NCBI GenBank assembly: GCA_028554755.1
Contig: JAPTOF010000001.1
Coordinates: 2,430,501 to 2,494,500, forward strand
DNA from: Cordia subcordata
Taxonomy: Eukaryota > Streptophyta > Magnoliopsida > Boraginales > Cordiaceae
Direction of reading: 5' to 3'
DNA: 64,000 nt
This document shows, piece after piece, positions 53,221 through 64,000 of this stretch (its first letter is position 1; each line of letters starts with the position of its first letter). The notes beneath the pieces are model-generated. The model was not told where the DNA came from. It was given only the letters and a program-made list of their open reading frames with translations, and did no database searches. The position numbers and the translations under genes were made by a program.

Positions 53221-55864
53221 AAATGAGATGCAAAATTGGAAATTTTTCAGAACCATTTAATTTTCTTGTTTAAAAAAAGAAAAAGCCCTAGAAGTGTTAA
53301 CGTGCAACTTTAATTTTTTAGCTAAACAGTGGTGAAATGCTAATGTTATATATTATGTATTAATTAGTGTATGCTAGTTATGGTAAAGACAGAAAGGGAG
53401 AGAGAGAGATAGGGGGGAAACGATAAGAGATTTATCGGACTTTGCCTGAAGTGGAAAGAAATATCTTATGCTCTATTTACTCTCAGCTATCACAAACCAC
53501 TTGTTTATAATATACATATATATTTATTTAATTTTTTCAGTACTGTACAGAAAATATAAATAATAAAAGTAGAAAAAAGAATATGATTTTATTTTTATGC
53601 TTTTTTTTCCATTCTATAGGAAGATAAATGTGTTAGTGGTCAAAAAATGGTTGTTCATCATTGACTTAATTGAATTGATTGTTAAAAAAAATTATCGCAT
53701 TTAAAGACTTTTTTTAAAAGATAATTAGATATTTATTTATAGAAATATACTTTTAATTAAAAATTAATTTTTTTAGAGAAAAAAGAAAATCTCAAACAAG
53801 GCCTTGGAGCTTTTGCTTTTTGTGTTTGGGCAGACAAGTGGGGTACTTGTAACTTTGTTTTTTTTTGCGAGGGCACTTGTAACTTTGTTGATTGATAGTT
53901 TGTTGTGGATTTTGTAGTTTTATATTATGTACAAACACGAGCACCAAATGACTGATTTGTGCGAGCAATGTGCAATTTTTTATTTTTAGTTTTTTTTACA
54001 AATTCTCCACTTCCAACTTAACTTTCCTTCCGTCACAAGATTTGCAACCGGACATTACTTTGGGATAAATAATTTTCACTACTTAGATTACTTGTAATCT
54101 CCACTAATATTATGTAGGATTATATCTAAAATATTTGTAATATTTAATTATTTCTCCCTTTAAAATTGAGCAAGATATATTTTTAAAGAAACTCATTTTA
54201 TTTGATAAAAAGAAATCGATAACTTATTGTTAAAAGTTTTCAAAGTACGATTCCTCAAAGAAAGCATTTATATGATTAATATAGTTAATATTTTAAGCCC
54301 AAAAGGATCTATTATTATCACGCACATAGACACATACATAAACAATGGGTATTTTACACATTGTAATTCGTCATTTGAAATAAATCTTTAGAACTATTAT
54401 CATGTTTAGGATAAATCCTGACTTTTAGTTCGAGAACTTGTTCACAAATGAGCTTGTAGTTCCTTTGAGACTAAACCATATTATTGTAAAGTGTGTCATA
54501 CTAATTACTTCTTTTGATATAATATGTGGGGAATAGGAAAACGTGCATGATATGTTTTATTTTTGTGATGATATCTCTTTTTCCTGACAACTATAATTTG
54601 ACAAACCTACCAAATGTTTGAAAAACTAAAAATGGTTATAAATTATATATAATGCTACCATACTAATTAACCACTAATTGGCATTATACGGAGAGGTGAA
54701 GTTTTAACATGTTTTTGGCAAAAATTTTTCTTTTTTTTTTAGATAACATTACATCAGAAATGACATTCAATATTTATAAATTATGTATATTATTCTTTAT
54801 TATAATTCATTACTAATTTATTCTTATTTAATTTCACTTATAATAGTATGAACAAATCGTTACCCAAACCTTTGCCTGGTGATTTAGCAATTACAGATTG
54901 GTATAATTTAATGGCCACTTGCGCCTTTTGTTATCAGGATGAGATGATGATGAAGTCTGGTGATGAAGCATCCACGTTATCAAAGGACATGGTATACAAC
55001 ATTAGGCAACCCTGCATGATATCAATGACGCCCTCACGTGGATATCCCTGGGGCTACACCATAATCTAGCTACGCTATTGGTCCTCTGCTTGCCACGTCA
55101 GCCGAATGCAAGAAACAAATCAGAACAACCCATACCCAGTTGATTACCCGGTTACCTCAAAGCTCTTTCGCCCAAAAAAAGAAGGAAAAAAAAAAAAAGA
55201 AAAAAGGAAAAAAGCTTAACCCAAAGCTCAATTCAATATCAGAGACAAGAGAGAGCAAAGCTCCTTCCAATCAAGCACGCCGAGTAAATCAAATCGAACC
55301 AAATCATATTAAATCAAACAAATCCAAATATTATTTTGTCAGATGTGATTGATTACCTCAATCTAGAAAATAATAATAATAATAATAATAACACATCCTT
55401 TCTAGCACTAGTTCGGTGATATAGAAAAGAGGGAAAATGGGAAGTAAGGGGGTTGCCACAAGATATTTGATTACCAGAAGGCAAATACAGATGCATCAAA
55501 GAATTTCTGTGCAAAATACAATATAAAGCTCCTTCAAAGATTTCTGTGCAAAATAGAAATAAGCATCCATCTACAAATTTTGACATTTCCATCTGTCATT
55601 GACTAAATATCTGCATATATTACCCAGCTGAACCACAAAATAACTCTAGAATGAGAGCTAAGCATAATTGGCTATCTCATATAAACGACGCAAAATGAAT
55701 CAGAAGGATATGCAGCATCTATGCAAAAGTATGTAGTTTGTTGAGCCATAAAAATGGCATCCTGTGCAGGATTGAAGAGTCAAAAGAAGTGACTATCAAC
55801 AAGCCAAAATGCTTTTCCAACTATGCACACATATAACACCTGCAGTATACCGAGACAAGGGAAT
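53221..55864. other. intergenic
   Basis: SPA promoter side, then AT-rich spacer. A 73-codon frame at 54848-55069 has no recognisable domain and is not called. A (TAA)n microsatellite lies at 55369-55391. The 3' UTR of the coiled-coil gene falls at the right end, with two copies of TTTCTGTGCAAAATA at about 55504 and 55541. Confidence 0.4.
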
Positions 55865-58800
55865 TCACAACTTTGGGCAGAAGTAAGGGTCCAACTTCTT
55901 CTGGTATATATCGAATAGCTGTTCATAGTACTGAGTGGCCAATCTTTCACAATCATCAAGCATCTCTGGAAGTTCTTTTCGCACTTCAGAAACAGACCTT
56001 CTTAGCTTATTCTCTGGATCATTAGCGATTAAATACTTGGCCAAAGCAGATCCCCTGAAGAATTACAAATTTACAATACAATTGTCAAGCCCAAAGTAAA
56101 GAATTCAAACAACTTTGATTGGAGTGATATGCATGGTTAAATGATTTACGGGACAAACCAGCTCAAAATCATGCAATTAGCAATACGTATGGAATAGAAT
56201 GCCGTAGAAAGATATCAATAGGCAGTACATTTCTCTAATTTTCTCCAAAAAAGGAGTAAAAGAATTGGATTTAACCAAATTTCAATTTGGAATGAGATCT
56301 AATTGGAGTTCCATACAAAAATATATAACTAAAGGCTCTAGGCAGTATATAGATAGTTGCATAACTAATTACTATATGCTCCCCTGTAGCTTGGTCAAAT
56401 GACAACAAAATACTATGGTTTCAACAAAACCTTTTACCCTTGGTGATATTTTGTTAAACTGGTATTGTTCATTTAACTGATTTCACTTTGACATAAACCA
56501 CAAGAAGTTAAGAGTTTGAAACCATGAGGGTTTTATATATCACTGGCCAAATCATGAAAATACAGTTCTATCTATCACCTGATATAAATACAACTACACG
56601 TGATGTAACTTTAAGTAAGAAATAGGCATTTTCATATTAAAGTAGATCTAGTTTCTGCAGAAAGCAGTAATGATAAGATTAAGAATAGGCCTTCCATCCT
56701 TACTAGCACATTCTTCTCTATCTCTTTCACACTCAGATATTCTCCCACTCTCTAGCTTCTGATTATGCATCTCCCAGGATTAATAAAACTGCATCAGTAC
56801 ACTGTTCTTTTAACATCCTAATATCACTTGCAATAATCACTTCTTAATGATCTTAAATGGCAGCAAACAGCACCTTAGGCATTTTTCTTTATAAAGAGTT
56901 CACATGAAATATTAAATTTGTTACCACTCTACTTGATCAAAATAGAAATTTGATGCTAATAAACATTTTAATGAAATTAAAACAATGTTGGCATTGACAC
57001 TGTCTTACACCAGAAACTCAAATAAACTGCAACTTGTGATTAAATTAAATGAATAAGACCATCTTCACTTTCATAAAGTCTTCATTTTCCTCTTATACTC
57101 ATATGGTGGTATGTTGTTCCTTATCTAAGTTGACATTTATGTGTCATTATTTTTATGTCTTGGCAAAATACTATGAAAATCATATACCAAATCTCAACAA
57201 GAAAGCACACTAAAAACCTGAAAAGATACCCATGAATAATGGATACTATGTGAAGCAACCTACAATATATGAAAAGATATTTAAACACTTGACAGGAAAA
57301 AGGAAGCAGAATAGTATACATACTTTATTACATCCAGAGGGCAAAATCCCCTTTCCTTCAGCAATGAAAAACTCCTGGTGGATTTGTGTGCAGAGATCTC
57401 CTGTCTGTAAAGTGCACAAACAGCACTCATACAAAGTTCAGGATCCTTCTTAATTGCAGAAAGCATGTCAGCTGCATAAATCCATGTAGTTCCCCTGCTA
57501 CCCTGGAAGTTTATGACCTCCACATTCACATTAATGTCCTCATATGAATGATCTCCAGAACAGGCAGAATTATAACTGGATCCATCAACCCCATCCAAAG
57601 TAGGTTTTCTCACAGGAAGCTGATGATTTTGTTCTTTCCCCGCTTTCTCACAGCGCTTGATAAATTCCAAGTTCAACATGGAAGGTGAAACAGCTTCTGC
57701 AACATCAGGAGCTACTGGGTTGGGCATCCTGGAGCGGACAGCTGGAGGTGACCGTTCTCCACCATCACAGAATTCAATGATATGTTTTCTCTTCAGTTTG
57801 GCAATAGGAACATGATTATCACTTTCACTTTCACTTGTGCTCCTTTTCCTTTTAGTGGTACTTCTTGGATGACTCTCAGAGCAACCACTTATGATTTTTA
57901 TATTTTCCAGACTTGAATATCTGTTTTTCTCTGATTTAACCGAAGCCATACCATTTTCACCAAAATTATTTGCTTTGGCATTTCTCCCTATTGGCATATC
58001 ATCATCACTTGCACTGAGATCAATGAAGATTGCAGCAGATCCCAGTCGGCCAGTGATTTCTTTGGATGGATGAATCAGCTTATTGGAGCCTCCTGCTTCA
58101 GAGTTCAACCACTTCCCAGTGGGCAATTCATTACCACAAGCCAAGCCAGTAGGATGTAGATCTGCAACAAGCATACCATGTCCATAGAGTCAACTAAAAT
58201 TGGCAAAACAAATAATTAGCTCACCAGTCACATGCACAAAATCTCATCTCAACTGTTAATCAAATTTAAGATTTTAACAAAAGAACCCATAGTTAGTCAG
58301 ATAACTAATTAGCTCCCCAGTCTCAAACACAAAATCCGATCTCAATAGATAACTAAATTAAAGATTCTATCACAATATTCCATAAATATTTAAGTAAATT
58401 TGCCACAGTAACTACTTAGCTGATAAGCACAAAATCATCACGGTAATTGATTAGCTCACGAGTCTCATCTAAACCATAAATTACACTTAACATTTCAACT
58501 TAATATTCCATAACTACTCAACTAAATGTGTCATGGTAACTAATTAGCTCACGAGTCTGATGCACAAAATATGAATGCAACTCAAGATTCTAACACAATA
58601 TTCCATTAATACCCAACTAAATTGTCAAAGTAACTAAGCAGCTCATAGTAGAACATTATTATGAGGAACCACGAATGTTTGTCTAATACCTTTCTTCTGT
58701 GAATCACAGCTTCCAGTTCTTGGTGAACTAGACCAAATGCACGCCCTAGACGAATTGAGCCCCGCGCCATCACTGTTGCCTAAACGCCTCTTAGGGAGGG

Positions 58801-59635
58801 AAGAATCTGGAATCTCCTTTTTCAAATTCACATTTGCTCTATGACTCAAAACTCCACTGGCAGAACTCTCTTCTCCATCACTAGATGCCCTAAAATATGC
58901 CTGTTTCTCCTCACACGCCTTACCCTCAGCTACATTTACATCTCCATCCTTAACAGCTACTGTATCCACACTCTTTAAACTTGTTATCACGTCCTCCAAT
59001 TTCAAAACCTTTTCATTTAACTTGGAGAACTCGTTCTTATAGGCCTCCATTTTCTCTTCTACTTGGCATTTTTCACGCCCCAAAACTTTGATTTTCTCAT
59101 TGCACTGAGCAATGATTTCACTCTTCTCCTTCTCTGACAACAATAGTTTTTCCATCTCCCTTTCCATTGCAAGTTTTTCGCGCTTCAAAGCTTCGAATTT
59201 CTCATTAAATTCAACAACAACTCGATTTTTCTCCTTCTCTGCCTCCAAGAATTGCTCCTCCAGCTTCTGACACCTCTCTTTGCTCATCTTTCCGAGAGCA
59301 GTCACCTTTTCGTGGTCCTCATTTAACCTCAGAAGCTTCTCCTTCAGCTCATCAGATTCTCTTCTGCTATTCCTCAACTCATCTTCGAATTTCAATTTCT
59401 CAAGCTCCGCTAAACCGTGCTTTTTCTCCATTAAATCGTGTTCTTCTTTCAAAACTTCATGGAGTTTGAGTAGACCTTCTACCTCCATTTTGAAACCATT
59501 TTCGCGGTTCGTCAAAACGGTTTCAACTTGCTTAAAGTCGTCGTCCCGGAAAGCATGTCGCAAGATGGTGATCAGCTCCGTCACCGACGACGTCTCCGTC
59601 AAGGACGGGACCACTAGCCACAAGTAAGTTCCCAT
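55865..59635 (-). CDS. coiled-coil protein of unknown function
   Basis: Three exons on the minus strand: 59635-58690, 58161-57324 and 56054-55865, with GT-AG introns in consistent phase. The product has 657 residues. An N-terminal 45-residue module (LVVPSLTETSSVTELITILR, then LTNRENGF) precedes a long charged coiled coil (about 45-215). A Ser-rich, low-complexity middle carries basic clusters such as TTKRKRS and AKLKRKH that could be nuclear signals. A conserved-looking C-terminal domain (about 525-657) contains TWIYAADMLSAI, ELCMSAVCALYRQ and DPYFCPKL. I do not recognise the family and assign no function; similar plant proteins are usually annotated only as coiled-coil or myosin-like. Its first exon has a tandem paralogue immediately upstream. 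Confidence 0.85.
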
Positions 59636-61292
59636 GTTAACGCAGCCACAGGAAAAGAGAAGGGAAAAAAAGAAAAATTCAGTGGATACAAAGAAGAAAG
59701 TGCACGGTTTGATTGCTCAGAAAAGTGAACGGCCTGGAGTTTCAGATATTTACCCTGAGAGATGAAACGATAGTGTTTTGATCGCAAATTGTCGAGGATG
59801 CACAACAGACAAAAAGGTAGGGGAGAGAGAGAGAGAGTTGCAGAGAGAAGTAACGTGGGAATGACACGTGTACGGAGATGTGGAGCGAATGAAAAAATTT
59901 TCAGATAGCAACGTGAGGCTCGCCAGTTCATCCATGCAGAGCATTTATGCTATGCCTCTCTCTTTTCGTCTTTTGGGGAAAAGAGAGGGTACTACTCCAT
60001 TTGTTTCTGGAATGTTCTTGCGTTATAGCGGGGAGGAATTTTATAAATGATCTCAAATATTTATTAAAAAATATTATTTTAATTTTTATGATTTTAAATG
60101 TGATATATTTAGCTAGTAAGGTAGGTAAAAGGTGTTAACTTAGTTCTATTATTATTTTAAAAGTGATTTATTTAGTACTTTATTTTTAAATATACATCAA
60201 TTTATTACCGTTAATTAATCACATGTTGGTTAAGTGATCACCGTTGAATGTCAAAATTGATAATTAAATTAGTACTTTCTATAAATATTACAAACTAAAT
60301 GGGTCATTTTTTAAATAAGAAGGACCAAGTTATAACTTTTCACAAACAATGAAAACTAAGGAAATCACTTTTGAAATAATAGCGAATAAAATGACATTTT
60401 AAATAAACAATAAGAACTATTTGTAAAATTTGCCCTCAATATAAAATGGCCCTGATCAATAAATACAACTTGTTTGTCGTAATTAGTCTAAAGTTATTGC
60501 GTTTGTGAAGTCATATATTTTGGTATAATTCAAGACCAAGATTGTGGTGTTTCCGTTTTTGACCTAAACCAAACCAGCTTGAAATTTTGCAGTCTGTAAT
60601 TAGTCTAAAGTTTCTGTTTAGATCAAAATGTTATTCGGTATAATTCGGGACAAGATTGTGGTGTCTCGTTTTTGAACTAAATCAAATTGAATCAGATCTT
60701 ATCCCATAAAATAATAGTTAGATTAGTTTGATGCATCTCATAATACCACTTATTCATTGTGAACGTTTTTTCCTCTCTTAATTCTTTTCATGTAAAATTT
60801 TGTTTGAGTGTCTTTGTCCAACTTCATTTTCACAACATGAGTGATCTTAAGATAGGGAGAAAATAGAACATTTTTGTATTACCTTTCATAAATATAGGTT
60901 TAGTTAGCTTGCCAAAAGAATATTAAGATTAAAAAATTATCATGTTGATCTGTCAATAAGCTTTCATATAAAAGATCATAAGAACATAATAAAAGTAAAA
61001 TAATAACTTTCTTCTTTCGGCAAAAACTTAAGAAATTTTGTCTAAAGGGGATAAAAGTTTCAACCAATCCCATTACAGTCTTGGTCACAAGAGGCTGCAG
61101 GCTACTTGGTAAATTGCGAAATTAACCAATCTAAACGCAGCTGCTCAATTCTATTAATTTCTTAGATATTAATACAACTCAAGCCAGTTAGAGGTGCAAC
61201 TTGATAACATTACCCTAATTTATTCTGCCAAAAACAAAAAATAAAATAAAATAAAACACGATTAATCAAAATTTATGAATTTTAAGTTTAAA
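59636..61292. other. spacer between tandem copies
   Basis: It contains the promoter and leader of the coiled-coil gene (CACGTGT at about 59866; (GA)n at about 59822-59837), then AT-rich spacer. No sequence resembling exon 2 or 3 of the coiled-coil gene was seen, so the upstream duplicate lacks its own downstream exons. A near-repeat containing AATTAGTCTAAAGTT and AAGATTGTGGTGT occurs at about 60480-60555 and again about 60597-60665. Confidence 0.5.
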
Positions 61293-62114
61293 TCATGAAT
61301 CTTTAAAATGATTTAAAAAAAAAAAAACTGTTAGTACAATTCCGTAAATAAGGCAAGTAAATTGGTTAGAGAAACAAGTAACTAACAAGCAAACTAAAGC
61401 ACATAGAAAAAAGAAAAAAAGAAAGAAAAAGAAAATTGGTTCCATACCTTTCTCGTACGAGTTACAACTTGCTGTTTTTGGTAAGCAGCAAAGCCGTAGA
61501 TCAACTCCATCGCCTAAACCGCCATTAGTGACGGAAGAATCCGACGTATCATTTTCCGTTTTCTCTCCCGGCGTTTCGCATTTTTTGCGCTTCAAAAGCT
61601 TGCGAATCTCGGCGAAATCAACGACGATTCTTCTCTTGTCCTTGTCTAACTTCAATACTTCTCCCATTTTCCTCTTCAAAGCCTCGAATTTCTCGCTAAA
61701 TCCAAGAATAAGTCGATTGTTCTCCATCTCCGCCTCCAGTAGTTGTTCCATCAGCTTCCGGCACCTTTCTTCACCTCTCTTCTCCCGGTCACTCATCGCT
61801 TGGTGATCCTCGTTTAACTTCACGAGCTTTTCGCTCAGCTCATCGCGTTCTTGCTCACACTTTCTCAAGTCCTCTACGGACATCAATTTCTCAAGCTCGG
61901 CTAAGCTTTGTTTCTTCTCCAATAAAAAAAGCTCCTGCTTCAAAGCATCGTGGCTCTTCTGTAGCTTTTCTAGCTTTGCTTTGAAATCGTTTTCGCGGTT
62001 CGTGAGGATAGTTTCGACTTCACCAAATTGATCGTCGAAGATGGCGTATCGCAGGAACGCCATCAGCTCCGACACCGTGGACGTCGCCGTCAAGATGGGG
62101 ACTGCTCTGATCAT
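61293..62114 (-). CDS. tandem partial paralogue of the coiled-coil gene
   Basis: The frame starts at ATG 62114 (an in-frame GTG at 62123 is not used) and is open to 61293, 273 residues if unspliced. Residues 1-222 align with exon 1 of the downstream gene: VPILTATSTVSEL, ETILTNREN, EKKQSLAELEKL, KLVKLNEDH, EERCRKLMEQLLEAE and FSEKFEALKR have direct counterparts. It is shorter because a coiled-coil block and much of the Ser-rich part are missing. A donor at 61448/61447 (GAAAG|GTATGG) is in the same phase as that of the paralogue (GAAAG|GTATTA). Beyond it the frame runs into a Phe-rich, hydrophobic, intron-like tail. It may be a truncated gene, a pseudogene with an intact frame, or an alternative first exon for the downstream gene. 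Confidence 0.7.
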   Translation of the reverse strand: MIRAVPILTATSTVSELMAFLRYAIFDDQFGEVETILTNRENDFKAKLEKLQKSHDALKQELFLLEKKQSLAELEKLMSVEDLRKCEQERDELSEKLVKLNEDHQAMSDREKRGEERCRKLMEQLLEAEMENNRLILGFSEKFEALKRKMGEVLKLDKDKRRIVVDFAEIRKLLKRKKCETPGEKTENDTSDSSVTNGGLGDGVDLRLCCLPKTASCNSYEKGMEPIFFFFLFFFFLCALVCLLVTCFSNQFTCLIYGIVLTVFFFLNHFKDS

Positions 62115-64000
62115 GTTAAACACGCAACTGTCAAAAACTTTAAGAAAAGCGTTTTAGGGGAGGAAGAAGAGAAGAAAGTTTGAGTGGGAGGAGAAGAGTG
62201 AGAAGCGAGAATGGACGTGCAAAGTGAAAGGCAGCTACCACAAAATGAATATTGAAAGTGCATTTGACAAAAAGAAGAAATATGGAATGGACGCAAGATT
62301 TCAGATGTGGACTTCTGGGGTCGTGCCATATGTGTGAATGTGAAAGAATATATTAAGAAACCATATAAGAAATATTTTCTTTTAGAAGTTTACATTTTTA
62401 ACCTTTCAAAAAATCTCATTTAAGTTTTTTCTCAAGAATTTTAATCTTTTTAAAAGTTCATAGAAATGAGTGTATTTTTTCATAATAATATATTTTTTAA
62501 AAAAAAAACCTTTTACATATTTTTTACTATTTACACCTTATAAACCCCAAATAAATTTAGCCAAACAAACTGTCAAATCAAGAATTTGGATCCTTTCTTA
62601 TTTTTTATTCTCTCCTATATATAAGAAGAATGATCTCAATTACTAAGATATAGTATTACACTAGCTTGGACCCTTTATTTCAAAATTTAAATTATTTATC
62701 AATATCTTTCATTTTTTTTTTTTGATTTGCAATAAAAGGGTCTTGATTACATTTAATTGTCTCTAAATAATTAAAAGTATCTTTTTTATATATAAAAAAT
62801 AATAAAAAATAAGAGAGGGTTCTAAGTCCGTCAAATCAAAAGAACCTTATTGATGAGAAAAGAAAAAAAAAGGAGCATTTGCGTTTCTTCTCTTTAATGC
62901 ACCTCTAGGTCTATATAGAGTGTGACAGGAAGGCTAGTCCCTAATCTTTTTTTTTTATACGTCTTTATCCTAGTGTTTGTCCAAATCAAAGAAAGGAATA
63001 TTTTTCATGCCATGATTTTCTTCAGTCTTCAAATTGACTTCCCTTTGTGTTCCGTGTCGTGGATATATGGTAATTTATTTAACGTCTTCGAAAAAGGAAA
63101 AAATAATGCCCAAATTATGTGAAGTTGTCAACCCGGAGGCTAAAAGAAAAGGAGAAATTTGAGAGTAACATCAAATAAATACACCTTAAAATGGTAAATC
63201 AATAACCTTTTTGAGGTCAAAGAAGGAGGCTACACCGCAAATTAATTCTTTGGTAACACAACAACCCGATAACATTATCGTTCACCACTGTAACGACATT
63301 ACACTATTATTCTGAAGTTAAAATCATTTTAATTCATTTTCTTATTTGTCCCAATGGCACGTGCCCTTTTTTCCTCAAAAATAGATGTATTATGAATTCA
63401 TCTTAAGATCCTGTGAAATTTTCTTCATAAGAAAAAATTCACCTATTTTGAGTTAAAATGAGATTTCACAATCAGATACTGAAAACTAATGACTAGTTTA
63501 GAATATATTTAACTAATATCTAAAACATAAAAAGTACGATACATAAATATATCACTCGCATAAACTAATAGAATAGTGAGGATCTTTTTAGAATATATTT
63601 GTCTTTAAATATAAAACTTAAAAAGTATGATATACAAGTGTCTTGATATGACTCACTCAGTAAAGGCAAACAAAATTCTATCAAGAAAAAATTCATTAAT
63701 TCACTTTTCGTTTCAATAAGATCTATGTAACACAAATTCATTTTTTTTTTCAATTATTTAAACCCCCCCCCCTCCCCAACCCACCTTATTTTTGGAAGTG
63801 CAAAATAGAAAACCTATCGAAAGATAAAAATTGTAAACATATAAAAAATACTACTACTTACATAAAATGACAGATAAGATGAGTACTTTATTTTAAGTTT
63901 ATTTCAAAGAAAGCACAAGCATGAAATGCAACTCGGAAAGATATTCTAAGAGTTATTTAAAGCAGTTGAATGGAACATACAACCCCAGAATGACTAATGT
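62115..64000. other. intergenic, window end
   Basis: Upstream region of the partial paralogue, then AT-rich sequence. No further gene was recognised. A poly-C run lies at about 63763-63771. Confidence 0.4.

Noticed and set aside
54848..55069. 73-codon frame with several Cys and Met
   Set aside because: No recognisable family, no splice context, and it lies in AT-rich spacer; kept only as spacer.

Overview
The window is nuclear DNA from a flowering plant, most likely a eudicot. It is AT-rich, has large intergenic spaces, genes interrupted by GT-AG introns, many small foldback transposons, and proteins with clear higher-plant signatures (LRR receptor-like kinase, CRF-type AP2/ERF factor, AG-peptide, SPA). 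The species cannot be fixed from the sequence. No prokaryotic, viral or organellar block was recognised.

Layout, left to right. An initiator tRNA-Met gene (481-552, minus) is followed by a Harbinger-like MITE (613-1161). A two-exon LRR receptor-like kinase of the At4g23740 type lies at 3402-6233 (+). After a second MITE (7247-7719) comes a four-exon E2 ubiquitin-conjugating enzyme of the UBC8/UBC10 class (8541-11334, +), in which an 84-bp piece of exon 2 together with its splice donor is duplicated in frame. From 11.3 to 25.7 kb no gene is visible: this is a transposon-rich desert with four Harbinger-like MITEs, a Mutator-like foldback element with a perfect 9-bp target duplication, and many simple repeats. 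A single-exon cytokinin response factor (CRF, AP2/ERF group VI) is at 26200-27282 (+), preceded by a tiny uORF that overlaps its start codon. A second desert (27.3-36.1 kb) holds a hAT-like element and another copy of the 472-bp MITE, which ends 102 bp before the start codon of a small twin-CX9C protein gene (36224-37556, +). Convergent to it is an arabinogalactan-peptide gene (39262-38307, minus), then a decayed LINE 3' end (40430-41975, minus). A seven-exon SPA gene (COP1-partner, kinase-like plus WD40) occupies 51226-43075 (minus), with a probable untranslated first exon near 53.15-53.2 kb. Finally a three-exon gene for a coiled-coil protein of unknown function (59635-55865, minus) sits directly downstream of a tandem partial copy of its own first exon (62114-61293, minus).

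Functional links. The genes are not an operon or cluster. Ubiquitin biology (E2 enzyme; SPA, a subunit of the COP1 E3 ligase) and signalling (receptor kinase, CRF) are both present, but I read this as ordinary gene neighbourhood. The most informative features are structural: the exon-2 duplication in the E2 gene, the tandem first-exon duplicate of the coiled-coil gene that could work as an alternative first exon, the apparent loss of the usual stop in the AG-peptide, and the dense, well-delimited MITE population.
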